From the NCBI GenBank assembly GCA_934394545.1, contig CAKRRG010000001.1:56778-120777 (forward strand): 64,000 nt of DNA. Direction: 5' to 3'. Shown one piece after another: positions 7,693-16,050 of this stretch; within the stretch, counting starts at the first letter, position 1; every line of letters starts with the position of its first letter. This DNA is from an uncultured Blautia sp. (GTDB lineage: Bacteria; Bacillota; Clostridia; Lachnospirales; Lachnospiraceae). The notes beneath the pieces are model-generated. The model saw only the letters and a list, made by a program, of their open reading frames with translations. It did not search any database and was not told the origin of the DNA. The position numbers and the translations under genes were made by a program.

Positions 7693-8814
7693 ATGGCAGA
7701 ATCACTGTTAGCGATTTATAATCAAATTAGTATTCAACAGTACAAAACGGATATGGGTTTTAAGGCATTGGTAGAGGGAGTACATGAAAATCTTTTTGTG
7801 ATTCCGGAATACCAGAGAAAATATCGTTGGAGCAAAGAACAGGTTGAAGAATTGGCAATTTCTTTGATTCGTGATTTTCCAATTCCCCCAATTTATACAT
7901 TCCGAAATGAAGCAGGACAATTAGAAATCTTGGATGGGCAACAAAGAGTGATGAGTCTTTATTTTTATTTCAGAGGTAAATTTTTTAAAAGTTCAAAGGA
8001 ATCGGTATTTGATTACAGTGACTTAAATGTAGATGAGAAAAAAAATTTCGAAGAAATATTAGAAGAAAAATATCATAACATCGTGCCTACACAGTTTTTT
8101 ATGACATTAAATGGAGAAAAATATGACATTAGCTATGATGCACTTCCGATTACGCTTAAGAGAAAGGTTGATTATAGAACCATATCAGTAATCGAGATTA
8201 AGATATCAGAAGTTGAAAAAAGAGATGTGATATTACATAAAATATTTACTAATTTAAATAATGGTGGAACAAGATTATCAACTCAGGAATTACGAAATGG
8301 AATTTATCCGTGCGCATTTAGTCGAATGGTTAATAATCTGAATAAGCAAAACATAAAGTGGAGAGAATTATATGGAAGAATTGATGAGGAATGTAAAGAT
8401 ATAGAGTTTTTATATCGCTTTTGTGCTATGAAAAAATACGTGGAATATGATGGTACTGATTTTAAGGTAAATGATTACAAAAATTCAGTTAATAAGCTAA
8501 TTGATCATTTCGCGGAAGAAGCATATGGTTTTGATACAGAAACAGTTGAAAAGTACCAAAGAAGCTTGAATACGTTTATTGATTTGTTGAATATTTCAAA
8601 AAAGTATTTTTCAAAAACATTTTTACTGGAAGGACTGTTTGTAGTATGGGAAAAAACGGGAATAGGGATAGATAAATTTACAGATAAAATTTGTTGCAAA
8701 ATAGATTGTGATAAAAAAATAAAAGAAACACAGCAGGGCGGAACTGTTTCAATAACCAATATGAATAAGAGGTGGAAACGAATATATGAAATCTTATCAT
8801 ACGATGTTGGATAG
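7693..8814 (+). CDS. DUF262 (GmrSD/ParB-like N-terminal) protein, module A
   Basis: The 373-aa protein carries the DUF262 signature: VIPEYQRKYRWSKEQVEELA near residue 36, then FPIPPIYTF and the nucleotide-binding DGQQRVMSL near residue 78. DUF262 proteins include the GmrS half of type IV modification-dependent restriction enzymes and hydrolyse NTPs through the DGQQR motif. The HNH-like DUF1524 domain usual in GmrD is absent; a separate HNH protein is encoded two genes later. It overlaps the ATPase gene by 29 bases, so the genes are co-translated. Likely role is sensing or NTP-gating in a three-gene anti-phage system (inference). Confidence 0.87.
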   Translation: MAESLLAIYNQISIQQYKTDMGFKALVEGVHENLFVIPEYQRKYRWSKEQVEELAISLIRDFPIPPIYTFRNEAGQLEILDGQQRVMSLYFYFRGKFFKSSKESVFDYSDLNVDEKKNFEEILEEKYHNIVPTQFFMTLNGEKYDISYDALPITLKRKVDYRTISVIEIKISEVEKRDVILHKIFTNLNNGGTRLSTQELRNGIYPCAFSRMVNNLNKQNIKWRELYGRIDEECKDIEFLYRFCAMKKYVEYDGTDFKVNDYKNSVNKLIDHFAEEAYGFDTETVEKYQRSLNTFIDLLNISKKYFSKTFLLEGLFVVWEKTGIGIDKFTDKICCKIDCDKKIKETQQGGTVSITNMNKRWKRIYEILSYDVG

Positions 8815-9721
8815 AGTGTGCAATAGCATTATCAGTGGAAATTTGGAATACAAAGATACGATTATAATTGGAGATAATTCCAGTGGTAAGTCAGATGTGT
8901 TAAAACGATTAATACAAAATGATGAGGAAGAAAAGTTTTATTTTATAGATGCAGTAAATCGATATTTCGATATTGAACAGATTACACCGGATCCGGTTCA
9001 GAAGATAAATTATTCCAAAGAAATCAATAAACAACGTTTGGACGAGGATACATTTAACTATAAAGATACATTTTATTATGGCGGAACTCCTAGAGCAATA
9101 GAAGATTTTTATGTCAATTACAGTTCACAAATTAAAGCATTGATGGACGAGTTTCTTGATATTTCTTTTTCGATATGTCAGGGAGAAGTGGGATGGAATG
9201 CATATATTAATGAAGTTAGGGTCGATTTGTCTAGTGGCTATCAAGCATTGATACGTATTTTTATAGAGATATTGTATTTTTGGGATACAAAATCAAGCGG
9301 GACGATTGTTATAGATGAAGTAGATGAGTTTTTATCAGTAAAAAATAGTGGGAGAGTTCTTACATTTTTAAAAGAAAAGTTTCCGCAATTGCATTTTATT
9401 GTTACAACACATTCAGCAGATTTAATTGCAAATGCAGAAGATACGAATTTGATTTTATTATATGGAGAAGATTTTGAGATATTAGATGCAGGGGATTTTT
9501 CGAGTGTTTCGCAGGTATATGATATTTTTAGCATTTTTTTTGAAAAAAAGGAAAAAAATGATAAAAAAAAGCGAGATGCTATCCTAAGAAGGCTTTTTAA
9601 TAATAAAATGTCGGGAATTTGGAATTTAGAAGACGAAGCAGAATTACGAGAAATAAAAGAGCAGGAACTAACAAAAGCACAAAAGTTGATTGTTAAGCAG
9701 ATAGAGGAGTGGCAAGTTTGA
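8786..9721 (+). CDS. AAA/ABC-type ATPase (AAA_21-like), module A
   Basis: The 311-aa protein has Walker A GDNSSGKS near residue 31, a signature-like SSGYQALIRIF, Walker B GTIVIDEVDEFLS and a switch histidine in FIVTTHSADLI. This is the compact OLD/PtuA-like ATPase layout. The C-terminus is helical and strongly charged (a KKEKNDKKKRDAILRRL segment), probably a partner contact. It starts within the DUF262 gene and its TGA overlaps the TTG start of the HNH gene. The ATPase-HNH order matches Septu (PtuA-PtuB), but the added DUF262 gene does not belong to that system as I know it. Confidence 0.87.
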   Translation: MKSYHTMLDRVCNSIISGNLEYKDTIIIGDNSSGKSDVLKRLIQNDEEEKFYFIDAVNRYFDIEQITPDPVQKINYSKEINKQRLDEDTFNYKDTFYYGGTPRAIEDFYVNYSSQIKALMDEFLDISFSICQGEVGWNAYINEVRVDLSSGYQALIRIFIEILYFWDTKSSGTIVIDEVDEFLSVKNSGRVLTFLKEKFPQLHFIVTTHSADLIANAEDTNLILLYGEDFEILDAGDFSSVSQVYDIFSIFFEKKEKNDKKKRDAILRRLFNNKMSGIWNLEDEAELREIKEQELTKAQKLIVKQIEEWQV

Positions 9722-10506
9722 TAGAAGAAAACTGGTTACTGGACATTCCGAGTTTTTTGCCTGAATATGATGATAAAGAAAATTACGGTTATACGAAAAA
9801 GCCCGGAAAAAACTTGGAAGCCCTTTTAAGGAAAACTAGCAAGAACCATTGTATGTATTGTTATTCGCTTTTAAAAAATGACCGGGTTGATATAGGACAT
9901 TTAGAGCATAGTATAGAGAAGAATCTTGATAAGGAACATTTAACAGAATGTGTTCCTAACATAGCCATAGCATGTCCGAATTGCAATATGTCATTGAAAC
10001 GTGTAGGAGAAAAGAAAAGGCTTGAAGAATTAGAAGAGGCTAAAAAGGAGTTTTTGGCAGAAGTACAGTGTGATGGAAGGACATGCATATTTGAATGTGA
10101 AAGTTATAAAAAGTTGAAAAGCCAATATTGTGAAAAATCAAAAATTATTTTACAGCCATTGGGGGTAAAGGGAGACGCTTCGGATCAAGAATATCGGATA
10201 CAATATGATGTATATAATGCGGAGTTTGTGCCAAGTAAAAAGTATTCATATACAGATGAGGATATAAATTATATAGAACATCATATCAATCAGTTCCGAC
10301 TGAATGATGCTGGTTTTAAGACGAAGGCACTATCAGAGTTTGTGGAAGATGTTGTAGAAGCGGATGGAAAATATGTAGAAAACAGACAATATTCCAATTA
10401 CATTGTTGACTTGTTTAAAGAAAAAATAAAAAGAATGGATCGGGAAAATGTATTGAAACTATGTAAACAAATACATATTAAAAATTTGTTGTTGTTTAGA
10501 AGCTGA
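9718..10506 (+). CDS. HNH endonuclease-like protein (PtuB-like), module A
   Basis: The 262-aa protein contains an HNH/zinc-ribbon layout: CMYC near residue 45, GHLEHSIEK with the presumed catalytic histidine, then NIAIACPNCNMSLKR giving the second Cys pair and the Asn. This fits a DNA or tRNA nuclease effector. I chose TTG at 9718 because AGAGGAG lies 8 bases upstream; GTG at 9709 would also be in frame but sits on top of that site. The TTGA overlap with the ATPase stop shows translational coupling. It ends against the broken wecB gene, marking the right edge of the module. Confidence 0.82.
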   Translation: MIEENWLLDIPSFLPEYDDKENYGYTKKPGKNLEALLRKTSKNHCMYCYSLLKNDRVDIGHLEHSIEKNLDKEHLTECVPNIAIACPNCNMSLKRVGEKKRLEELEEAKKEFLAEVQCDGRTCIFECESYKKLKSQYCEKSKIILQPLGVKGDASDQEYRIQYDVYNAEFVPSKKYSYTDEDINYIEHHINQFRLNDAGFKTKALSEFVEDVVEADGKYVENRQYSNYIVDLFKEKIKRMDRENVLKLCKQIHIKNLLLFRS

Positions 10507-10553
10507 TTGAGGCTTCAGTTACGAATGAAATAAGAGGTATTGATAGGAGAAAT

Positions 10554-11246
10554 TTTGGAACGATAGAACATAATTTTAAATGGAAAAATGATGGCCGTAC
10601 AAAGGTAATGATTGGCTGCGGAACACGTCCGGAGATTATTCGTCTTGCTGCGGTGATCAAACGATGCAGAGAATATTTTGATTGTTGTGTTGAATATATT
10701 CTGCTTTCCGCACACCGTGAGGAGAACATTGATTCGGAGAAGAACTTCTTAAGCCTTTTCACTGCGATCAATGCACTTGCAGAGAAGTATGATATGCCGA
10801 TCCTTTATTCCTGCCATCCGAGAAGTAAGAACAGATTAGAGAAGAGCGGGTTCCAGCTTGATCCAAGAGTCAGGGTGAATGAGCCGCTTGGCTTCAATGA
10901 TTATAACAAGCTCCAGATGAATGCACTGGCGATCGTATCGGATTCCGGTACCCTGCCGGAGGAGAGCTCCTTCTATCTTTCCATTGGTCATCCCATTGCG
11001 GCTGTCTGTATCCGTACATCCACAGAAAGACCGGAAGCCTTGGAAGCGGGAGATTTTATCCTGGCCGGCATCACAACCAAAGAGCTTCTGAACGCTACCG
11101 ATATGGCAATCGAGATGAAGCAGAAGGGAGTGCTTGGCAAACCGTGCCCGGATTATGTGGATGAAACCGTGTCCATGAAGGTTGTCCGCATCATCCAGGG
11201 ATATGTAAATGTAGTCAACAAGATGGTCTGGAGAAAAGAACAGTAA
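10554..11246 (+). pseudogene. wecB: UDP-N-acetylglucosamine/UDP-HexNAc 2-epimerase (WecB/FnlC-type), internally deleted
   Basis: Intact members have about 375 residues. Here the N-terminal NFKWKNDGRTKVMIGCGTRP segment through REYFD joins almost directly to YILLSAHREENIDSEKNF, normally about 170 residues further on, so most of the first Rossmann domain and part of the active site is missing. The C-terminal half is intact (SCHPRSKNR, SDSGTLPEESSF, CIRTSTERPEAL). Coding similarity continues upstream of the first ATG (10608) to about 10563, where an ATA stands at the likely original start, 14 bases after AGGAGA. In capsule clusters with capF this enzyme makes UDP-L-FucNAc; the deleted form is unlikely to be active. 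Confidence 0.85.
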
Positions 11247-11268
11247 ATACGATAGGGGTAGTGAGATT

Positions 11269-12462
11269 ATGAACATACTGGTTACCGGTGCGAAAGGAAT
11301 GGTAGGCACCGCACTTGTAAATAATTTAAAGAATATCCGGGATGGAAAAAACAGAACCCGAAACATTGAGATCAATGAGATCTACGAATATGACCTGAAC
11401 AATACAGACGAGGAATTAGACGCATATTGTGAAAAAGCAGATTTCGTATTTAATCTTGCAGGGGTCAACCGTCCGGAAAAACCGGAAGATTTCATGAAAG
11501 GGAATTTTGGCTTTGCGTCCCAGCTTCTTGATACATTAAAGAAACACAATAACAAAGCGGGAATCATGCTTTCTTCTTCCGTCCAGGCAACATTGGCAGG
11601 ACGCTTCGGAAACAGCGAATACGGACGGAGCAAAAAGGCAGGGGAAGAGTTGTTCTTCACATATGGAGAAGAAACAGGCGCTCCTGTATATGTGTACCGA
11701 TTTGTAAACCTAATGGGACACAGCCGTCCGAAATACAATTCCGCGATCTCAACCTTCTGCTGGGCGGTTGCAAATGATGAAGAGTTTACAGTAAACGACA
11801 GAAGCACAGAGCTGGAAGTCCTTTATATTGATGACCTTGTAGAGGGCATGTTTGACCTTCTGGAAGGAAAAGAGCAGCACTGTGAATTCCATGGCGTAGA
11901 GACGGTATTGGCTGAGAACGGCCGTTACTGCTGTGTACCAGTCACACACAAAGCCACATTAGGTGAGATCGTAGACTTATTAGAAAAATTCAAAGCCCAG
12001 CCGGTTTCCTTAATGATGCCAAAGTGCCCGGACGGCTCCTTTGCAAAGAAGCTTTTCAGCCTTTACTTAACATATTTACCAACAGACAAATTTAAATACG
12101 CCATGAAAATGAACTGCGACGTTCGCGGCTCTTTTACAGAGCTGGTCCATACCGTAGACTGCGGACAGGTCAGCATCAACATCAGCAAACCGGGGATCAC
12201 GAAAGGACAGCACTGGCACAACAGCAAATGGGAACAGTTCATCGTGGTACACGGCCATGGACTTATCCAGGAACGTAACATTAACACAGGAGAAACCGTA
12301 GAATTTGAAGTTTCCGGAGAGAAAATAGAAGCCATCTATATGATACCGGGATGGACCCATAACATCATCAACTTATCAGAGACAGAAGATCTGGTAACCG
12401 TCATGACATGCAACGAGATCTTTGATCCAGGACATCCGGACACCTTCTTCGAACCGGTATAA
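11269..12462 (+). CDS. capF: CapF-type bifunctional UDP-sugar reductase (SDR + cupin)
   Basis: The 397-aa protein starts with a Rossmann motif (VTGAKGMVG) and a short-chain dehydrogenase/epimerase domain with SSSVQA and the YGRSKKAGE active-site motif. From about residue 285 there is a cupin domain with metal-binding GQHWHNSKWEQF and GWTHNI. This is the layout of CapF/FnlB, which makes the UDP-6-deoxy-talose precursor of N-acetyl-L-fucosamine for capsule or O-antigen. CapE is absent from the window and the partner epimerase just upstream is deleted, so the pathway here is probably incomplete. Base composition is richer in G+C than the flanking accessory modules. Confidence 0.92.
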   Translation: MNILVTGAKGMVGTALVNNLKNIRDGKNRTRNIEINEIYEYDLNNTDEELDAYCEKADFVFNLAGVNRPEKPEDFMKGNFGFASQLLDTLKKHNNKAGIMLSSSVQATLAGRFGNSEYGRSKKAGEELFFTYGEETGAPVYVYRFVNLMGHSRPKYNSAISTFCWAVANDEEFTVNDRSTELEVLYIDDLVEGMFDLLEGKEQHCEFHGVETVLAENGRYCCVPVTHKATLGEIVDLLEKFKAQPVSLMMPKCPDGSFAKKLFSLYLTYLPTDKFKYAMKMNCDVRGSFTELVHTVDCGQVSINISKPGITKGQHWHNSKWEQFIVVHGHGLIQERNINTGETVEFEVSGEKIEAIYMIPGWTHNIINLSETEDLVTVMTCNEIFDPGHPDTFFEPV

Positions 12463-12469
12463 TATACAC

Positions 12470-12616
12470 AGACATAGCGAAATGATTGAAAAATCAGGAA
12501 TGCACCACAGCCACGGCTGTGGTGCGAGTTGTTTATGGGGAAAACAATTGTTCAGAAGGGCAGGAGAAGAAAGGATTGATAAGGGAAAGGCGCAATGCTA
12601 TAATGAAATGACAGTG
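12470..12616. repeat. Intergenic direct repeat R2 with hairpin 12502-12525
   Basis: Second copy of the repeat at 1551-1699, here after capF and running directly into DUF4869 copy 2. The stem GCACCACAGC/GCTGTGGTGC is conserved while the 4-base loop differs (CACG against TGCG), which suggests that the structure is maintained. It may end capF transcription. Confidence 0.88.
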
Positions 12617-13536
12617 ATTTACTCCAAAAGGAAGGGAAAATTATATGCTGAATATATTTTATGGTGATATGAAAGAAGCAGTTTATAATACGGCAGCATA
12701 TTTCAAGTATGATTATGAAGATAGCTGGATTACAGATTCGTTTGTAAGAGAAATGGTAAGAGACGTAGATCAATCGACTGTTCTGGATAGTGGAGTAATT
12801 GACAGTCCAATTTTAGGGAAAATTCCACCAACAGGATTATCTGGTGGTGTTAAAACATTAATTTTGGTGAAGTTTGAGAAAAATAAGATTTTTAATGCAT
12901 CGACATGCGGAGACAATTGCGCAAAATGGTTATTGAAAATTGCAGAAAATGAAGATAGAACAATCAACTTACGTCATTTGATGAAGTTTGAAGAAGAATT
13001 TGATATTCGTATCCTTAACACCAATCAGATTGTACACACCATGGAAGAACTAGTGTCAATTGCAGGTGAATTTGTTTGATGATAGGAGAATGCGATGAAA
13101 GGGAAACATAAAGTCGTTGTATCGACCAAGCGGTTAAAGTATGAATTTGAACTTCGAAGAAATCTGACGATTATCCAAGGCGATAGTGCAACTGGAAAAA
13201 CTACGCTTGTGGATATGATTCGGGATTTTGTAAATAATCCATCTGGTACACCTGTAGAACTGATATGTGATAAAAAATGTTATGTGGTTGAAGGAAGTTT
13301 ATGGAAAGAGCAGTTATCAGGAATATCAGATGGAATTGTATTTATTGATGAGGGAAATGAATTCATAAGGACAGTAGGTTTTGCAGATATAATTCAAAAA
13401 ACAGATAATTATTATGTGATAGTTACAAGAGAAGCACTGCCAGCATTGCCATATAGTGTAGAAGAAATATATGGAATTCGTACATCTGGAAGGTATGGAA
13501 CATTGAAACAAAGTTATCATGAATTCTATCAGATAT
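12604..13536. repeat. 933-bp duplicated segment, copy 2
   Basis: Apparently identical to 6400-7332. Here it is preceded by the complete repeat R2 and followed by the natural end of the P-loop gene, so this is probably the parental arrangement. Confidence 0.9.
12645..13079 (+). CDS. DUF4869-family protein, copy 2
   Basis: The 144-aa product is the same as that of the gene at 6441. In this copy the upstream region is uninterrupted back to capF. The P-loop gene follows after 15 bases. Function unknown; conserved pairing with a P-loop protein suggests that they act together. Confidence 0.85.
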   Translation: MLNIFYGDMKEAVYNTAAYFKYDYEDSWITDSFVREMVRDVDQSTVLDSGVIDSPILGKIPPTGLSGGVKTLILVKFEKNKIFNASTCGDNCAKWLLKIAENEDRTINLRHLMKFEEEFDIRILNTNQIVHTMEELVSIAGEFV

Positions 13537-13565
13537 ACGGAATAAATACATATGAAGATAAATAA
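13095..13565 (+). CDS. Small P-loop NTPase-like protein, copy 2 (complete)
   Basis: The 156-aa product has Walker A GDSATGKTT and Walker-B-like IVFIDEGNEF. It ends YGINTYEDK, which copy 1 lacks, so I take this as the full-length form. A ribosome binding site (AGGAG) lies between it and DUF4869. No DNA-binding or nuclease domain is visible. Function unknown. Confidence 0.82.
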   Translation: MKGKHKVVVSTKRLKYEFELRRNLTIIQGDSATGKTTLVDMIRDFVNNPSGTPVELICDKKCYVVEGSLWKEQLSGISDGIVFIDEGNEFIRTVGFADIIQKTDNYYVIVTREALPALPYSVEEIYGIRTSGRYGTLKQSYHEFYQIYGINTYEDK

Positions 13566-13574
13566 AAATGAAAA

Positions 13575-13682
13575 GATACTTATTTGGCATATGCAAAGAG
13601 AAAGCTAAATCCGACATATTTGAATGATTCAATTAAAGATATGATTTTAAATCAGATGAAAATTGTGAAATTCCTAAAATAA
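13575..13682 (+). pseudogene. 3' remnant of an unidentified gene (DTYLAYAKRKLNPTYLND...)
   Basis: A start-less frame encodes DTYLAYAKRKLNPTYLNDSI followed by KDMILNQMKIVKFLK and a stop. Composition is protein-like. It lies between the P-loop gene and the AlbA_2 scar, so it is probably the tail of a gene lost by deletion. Family not recognised. Confidence 0.4.
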
Positions 13683-13691
13683 TTCACCTTT

Positions 13692-13768
13692 GTTTGAATG
13701 AATTTATGAATTTTATCGACAAAACATTTGTTTCTACACCTCTTGACTTTTCTTTCTTACTTACAATG
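13692..13768. repeat. Copy of the AlbA_2 upstream region (scar, left part)
   Basis: This matches the region upstream of the AlbA_2 gene at 19156-19216, including the stretch TTTGTTTCTACACCTCTTGA, with a small insertion near 13701-13708. The palindrome present at 19207-19227 is partly lost here (TCTTTCT...AGAAAGA remains with a longer centre). Confidence 0.8.
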
Positions 13769-13776
13769 AGAAAGAA

Positions 13777-13977
13777 ATTTCACTGGATGAGCAGAAGAAT
13801 CTCATCATTCAGTATGCGAGGGAGAATGGCAGCATAACGAGAAAAGAAGTCGAAGACTTGATTGGCGCAGGAACAACAAAGGCATTCCGATTGCTTAAAG
13901 AGCTTTGCAAGGTTGATAAACTTGAGCAAAAGGGAAGCGGAAGGGCTTTGAGGGTAAGCAGGTCGAATGTTTTGTGA
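13777..13977 (+). pseudogene. Internally deleted AlbA_2 gene copy (C-terminal winged-helix fragment)
   Basis: Bases 13777-13942 match 20392-20557, the 3' part of the AlbA_2 gene, with five mismatches in 166 by eye, starting at ISLDEQKN. Nearly all of the gene body is missing, so the upstream region at 13692-13768 is joined to the gene's end. The frame then runs through foreign sequence to a stop at 13977. The intact gene lies 5.3 kb to the right, so the SIR2-TIR and DUF262 modules sit between two copies of the same gene. Confidence 0.85.
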
Positions 13978-14060
13978 AGAAGTTTTGTCGTATTTCCAGT
14001 GAAAAAGGGAAATGTTTGGACTTAAAATGTGAGAAGGATATGAAATATAATGGGATATAG
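13943..14060 (+). pseudogene. 3' remnant of a gene that preceded the SIR2-TIR gene
   Basis: After the AlbA_2 scar a start-less frame encodes GFEGKQVECFVKKFCRISSE and then KGKCLDLKCEKDMKYNGI with a stop at 14060, overlapping the next start by 11 bases. Such an overlap is typical of operon neighbours. It may be the end of an upstream gene carried in with the SIR2-TIR gene. Family not recognised. Confidence 0.4.
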
Positions 14061-16005
14061 GGAAATAATAGAAGAGGACGATTTAAATGCAATAATAGAG
14101 CGAAACGTAATGTATTTAGATCAAATTTCTAAACAAATGAAATTAGGGGATGTTTGTGTTTTCGCAGGAGCAGGATTATCTGTTGCATCGGGTTATGTAG
14201 ATTGGAAAAAATTATTAGAACCAATTAGCAAACAATTACGTTTGAATACAAACATAGATTTGACGGAAATTGCTCAATATTATAAAAATAAGTATGAACG
14301 TCAGGGGTTAAATTCATTGGTTTTTAGTGAATTTGATAAAGTACCTAAAAATAATGAAAATGCGAACTGGCTTGCTAAGATGCCAATTTCTGAATATTGG
14401 ACAACAAATTATGATGATATTATAGAGCAATCTGTTAAAAAACAAGGTAAAACAGTACAGGTATTGATAAAACAAGAAGATTTTAAATATCATAAAACGG
14501 GTAGAGAAGTAACTTTATATAAGATGCATGGAGATAAAGAATCTCCAGATGATGTAGTTTTAGCAAGAGAAGATTATCAGAATTATGATCTGACAAGAGG
14601 AGTTTTTACAAAATTATTATCTGTAGAGTTAATACGAAAAACATTTCTTTTTATAGGATTTAGTTTTAATGATCCTAATATGGAAAGAATTTTGAGCATT
14701 GCGAAGCAGTCTTTGCATGGAAAAGCACCTCAAACACATTATTGTTTCATGAGAAAAATACAGTTGACGGATTATTTAAACAAGGAAAATAAACTTACGG
14801 AACTGAACATAAAAAAATATATTGAAGATAAAAATTATCAGGAACTTAGAATTAATGATATGGCACAATATGGTATATTGACTATACTTGTAAATGATTA
14901 TGATGAAATTACATTGATGTTAGAATATTTGTATAATAAATATATTACAAATAATGTATTCATTTCGGGTGCAATAGATCCTGAGAATTTATCAGATTAT
15001 GGGGAGTTTGATTTAGAACAAAATAAAGATTTAAGCTTAAAGGCACCAGAAAGCTTTCTTACATTGCTAGGAAAAAAGTTGATTGATAATAATTTTTCTA
15101 TATATACTGGATTTGGAGCAGGAGTTGGAAATTACATATTATCTGGAGTTTTGTTAAGTAAAAAAAATAAAAATAGCAATGCAAGGATTATAAATGATGA
15201 AATTCACATTAGCAGTCTTTTAGGAATTGAGGATTTAGTAACCAAAAATGAGCTTCGAAAGAAAATGATTAATCAGTGTAGTTGTTTAATTATAGTATTT
15301 GGACATGGTGATCAAAAGGCAGGTACATTTCAGGAGTATAAGATTGCTAAAGAGGCGGGGAAATATATTATTCCTGTAAGAAATACAGGCTGGAATTCAA
15401 AAGAAATATATGAAAAATTAAAGTTAGAGAATAATATAGACGAGATGATTTTTATGGAAAGGGAGAAAGGGATAGACGCTTTAGTTAATGAAATTGTTCA
15501 ACTTTTAATCAGAAATAAACAAAAAAAGGAAAATGAATTAAGAGAAAAAATATATTCTGGTTTTGCCCTTTCAGGTATAAAGGTATTTTTGAGCTATTAT
15601 TATGAACCGGATAATAAAATTGCTAAAGAAATTACAGAAAAGATTAATAATGATAAAACGAATTTATTTACAATAGTACAAGAGAAAACAATGGAAAGAA
15701 ATGATCCAGAAGCTATAAAAAATTGGGTTGATCAGGAAATTAAAAAAACAAAATATACCATTTTATTGATAAGTGAAAAGACATTTGAACGAGAATATGT
15801 ATCTTATGAAATACAAAAGAGTAAAGATAATGGAAATACAGTAATACCAATTTTGATAGATTACGAAAATTCAAAATTTGTAGAAGTTGAAAAGAAAATC
15901 ACTGAAAAGTTAAAGGATTTAAATTGTGCGAATGTGCGATGGTGGTTTAGAGACAATGGAAGTAAGAATATATTGGAATGGTTGAATGAAACTTTAAGGA
16001 TATAA
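14050..16005 (+). CDS. SIR2-SLOG(STALD)-TIR fusion, single-chain Thoeris-like protein
   Basis: The 651-aa protein has three parts. Residues ~30-290 form a SIR2-like NAD-binding domain: VFAGAGLSVASG at 37-48, TTNYDD with N120, and YKMHGD with H160. The N-H spacing of 40 equals that of the catalytic N112/H152 pair I recall for Bacillus cereus ThsA. Residues ~300-500 form a SLOG/STALD domain (NVFISGAID, YTGFGAGVGNYILSG, AGTFQEYKIAKEAGKYIIPV), the domain that binds the cyclic-ADP-ribose signal in ThsA. Residues ~510-651 form a TIR/DUF1863-like domain (KVFLSYYYEPDN, then FEREYVSYEIQKSKDNG with a candidate catalytic Glu) as in ThsB. Thoeris normally uses two genes; here signal maker and NADase effector are one polypeptide. 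GAGAAGGA 11 bases upstream supports the ATG. Likely an abortive-infection defence protein (inference). Confidence 0.88.
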   Translation: MGYREIIEEDDLNAIIERNVMYLDQISKQMKLGDVCVFAGAGLSVASGYVDWKKLLEPISKQLRLNTNIDLTEIAQYYKNKYERQGLNSLVFSEFDKVPKNNENANWLAKMPISEYWTTNYDDIIEQSVKKQGKTVQVLIKQEDFKYHKTGREVTLYKMHGDKESPDDVVLAREDYQNYDLTRGVFTKLLSVELIRKTFLFIGFSFNDPNMERILSIAKQSLHGKAPQTHYCFMRKIQLTDYLNKENKLTELNIKKYIEDKNYQELRINDMAQYGILTILVNDYDEITLMLEYLYNKYITNNVFISGAIDPENLSDYGEFDLEQNKDLSLKAPESFLTLLGKKLIDNNFSIYTGFGAGVGNYILSGVLLSKKNKNSNARIINDEIHISSLLGIEDLVTKNELRKKMINQCSCLIIVFGHGDQKAGTFQEYKIAKEAGKYIIPVRNTGWNSKEIYEKLKLENNIDEMIFMEREKGIDALVNEIVQLLIRNKQKKENELREKIYSGFALSGIKVFLSYYYEPDNKIAKEITEKINNDKTNLFTIVQEKTMERNDPEAIKNWVDQEIKKTKYTILLISEKTFEREYVSYEIQKSKDNGNTVIPILIDYENSKFVEVEKKITEKLKDLNCANVRWWFRDNGSKNILEWLNETLRI

Positions 16006-16050
16006 GTTTGTGCTTGTAAGATTTCATTGTGGAAGGGAGATGAACCAAAT

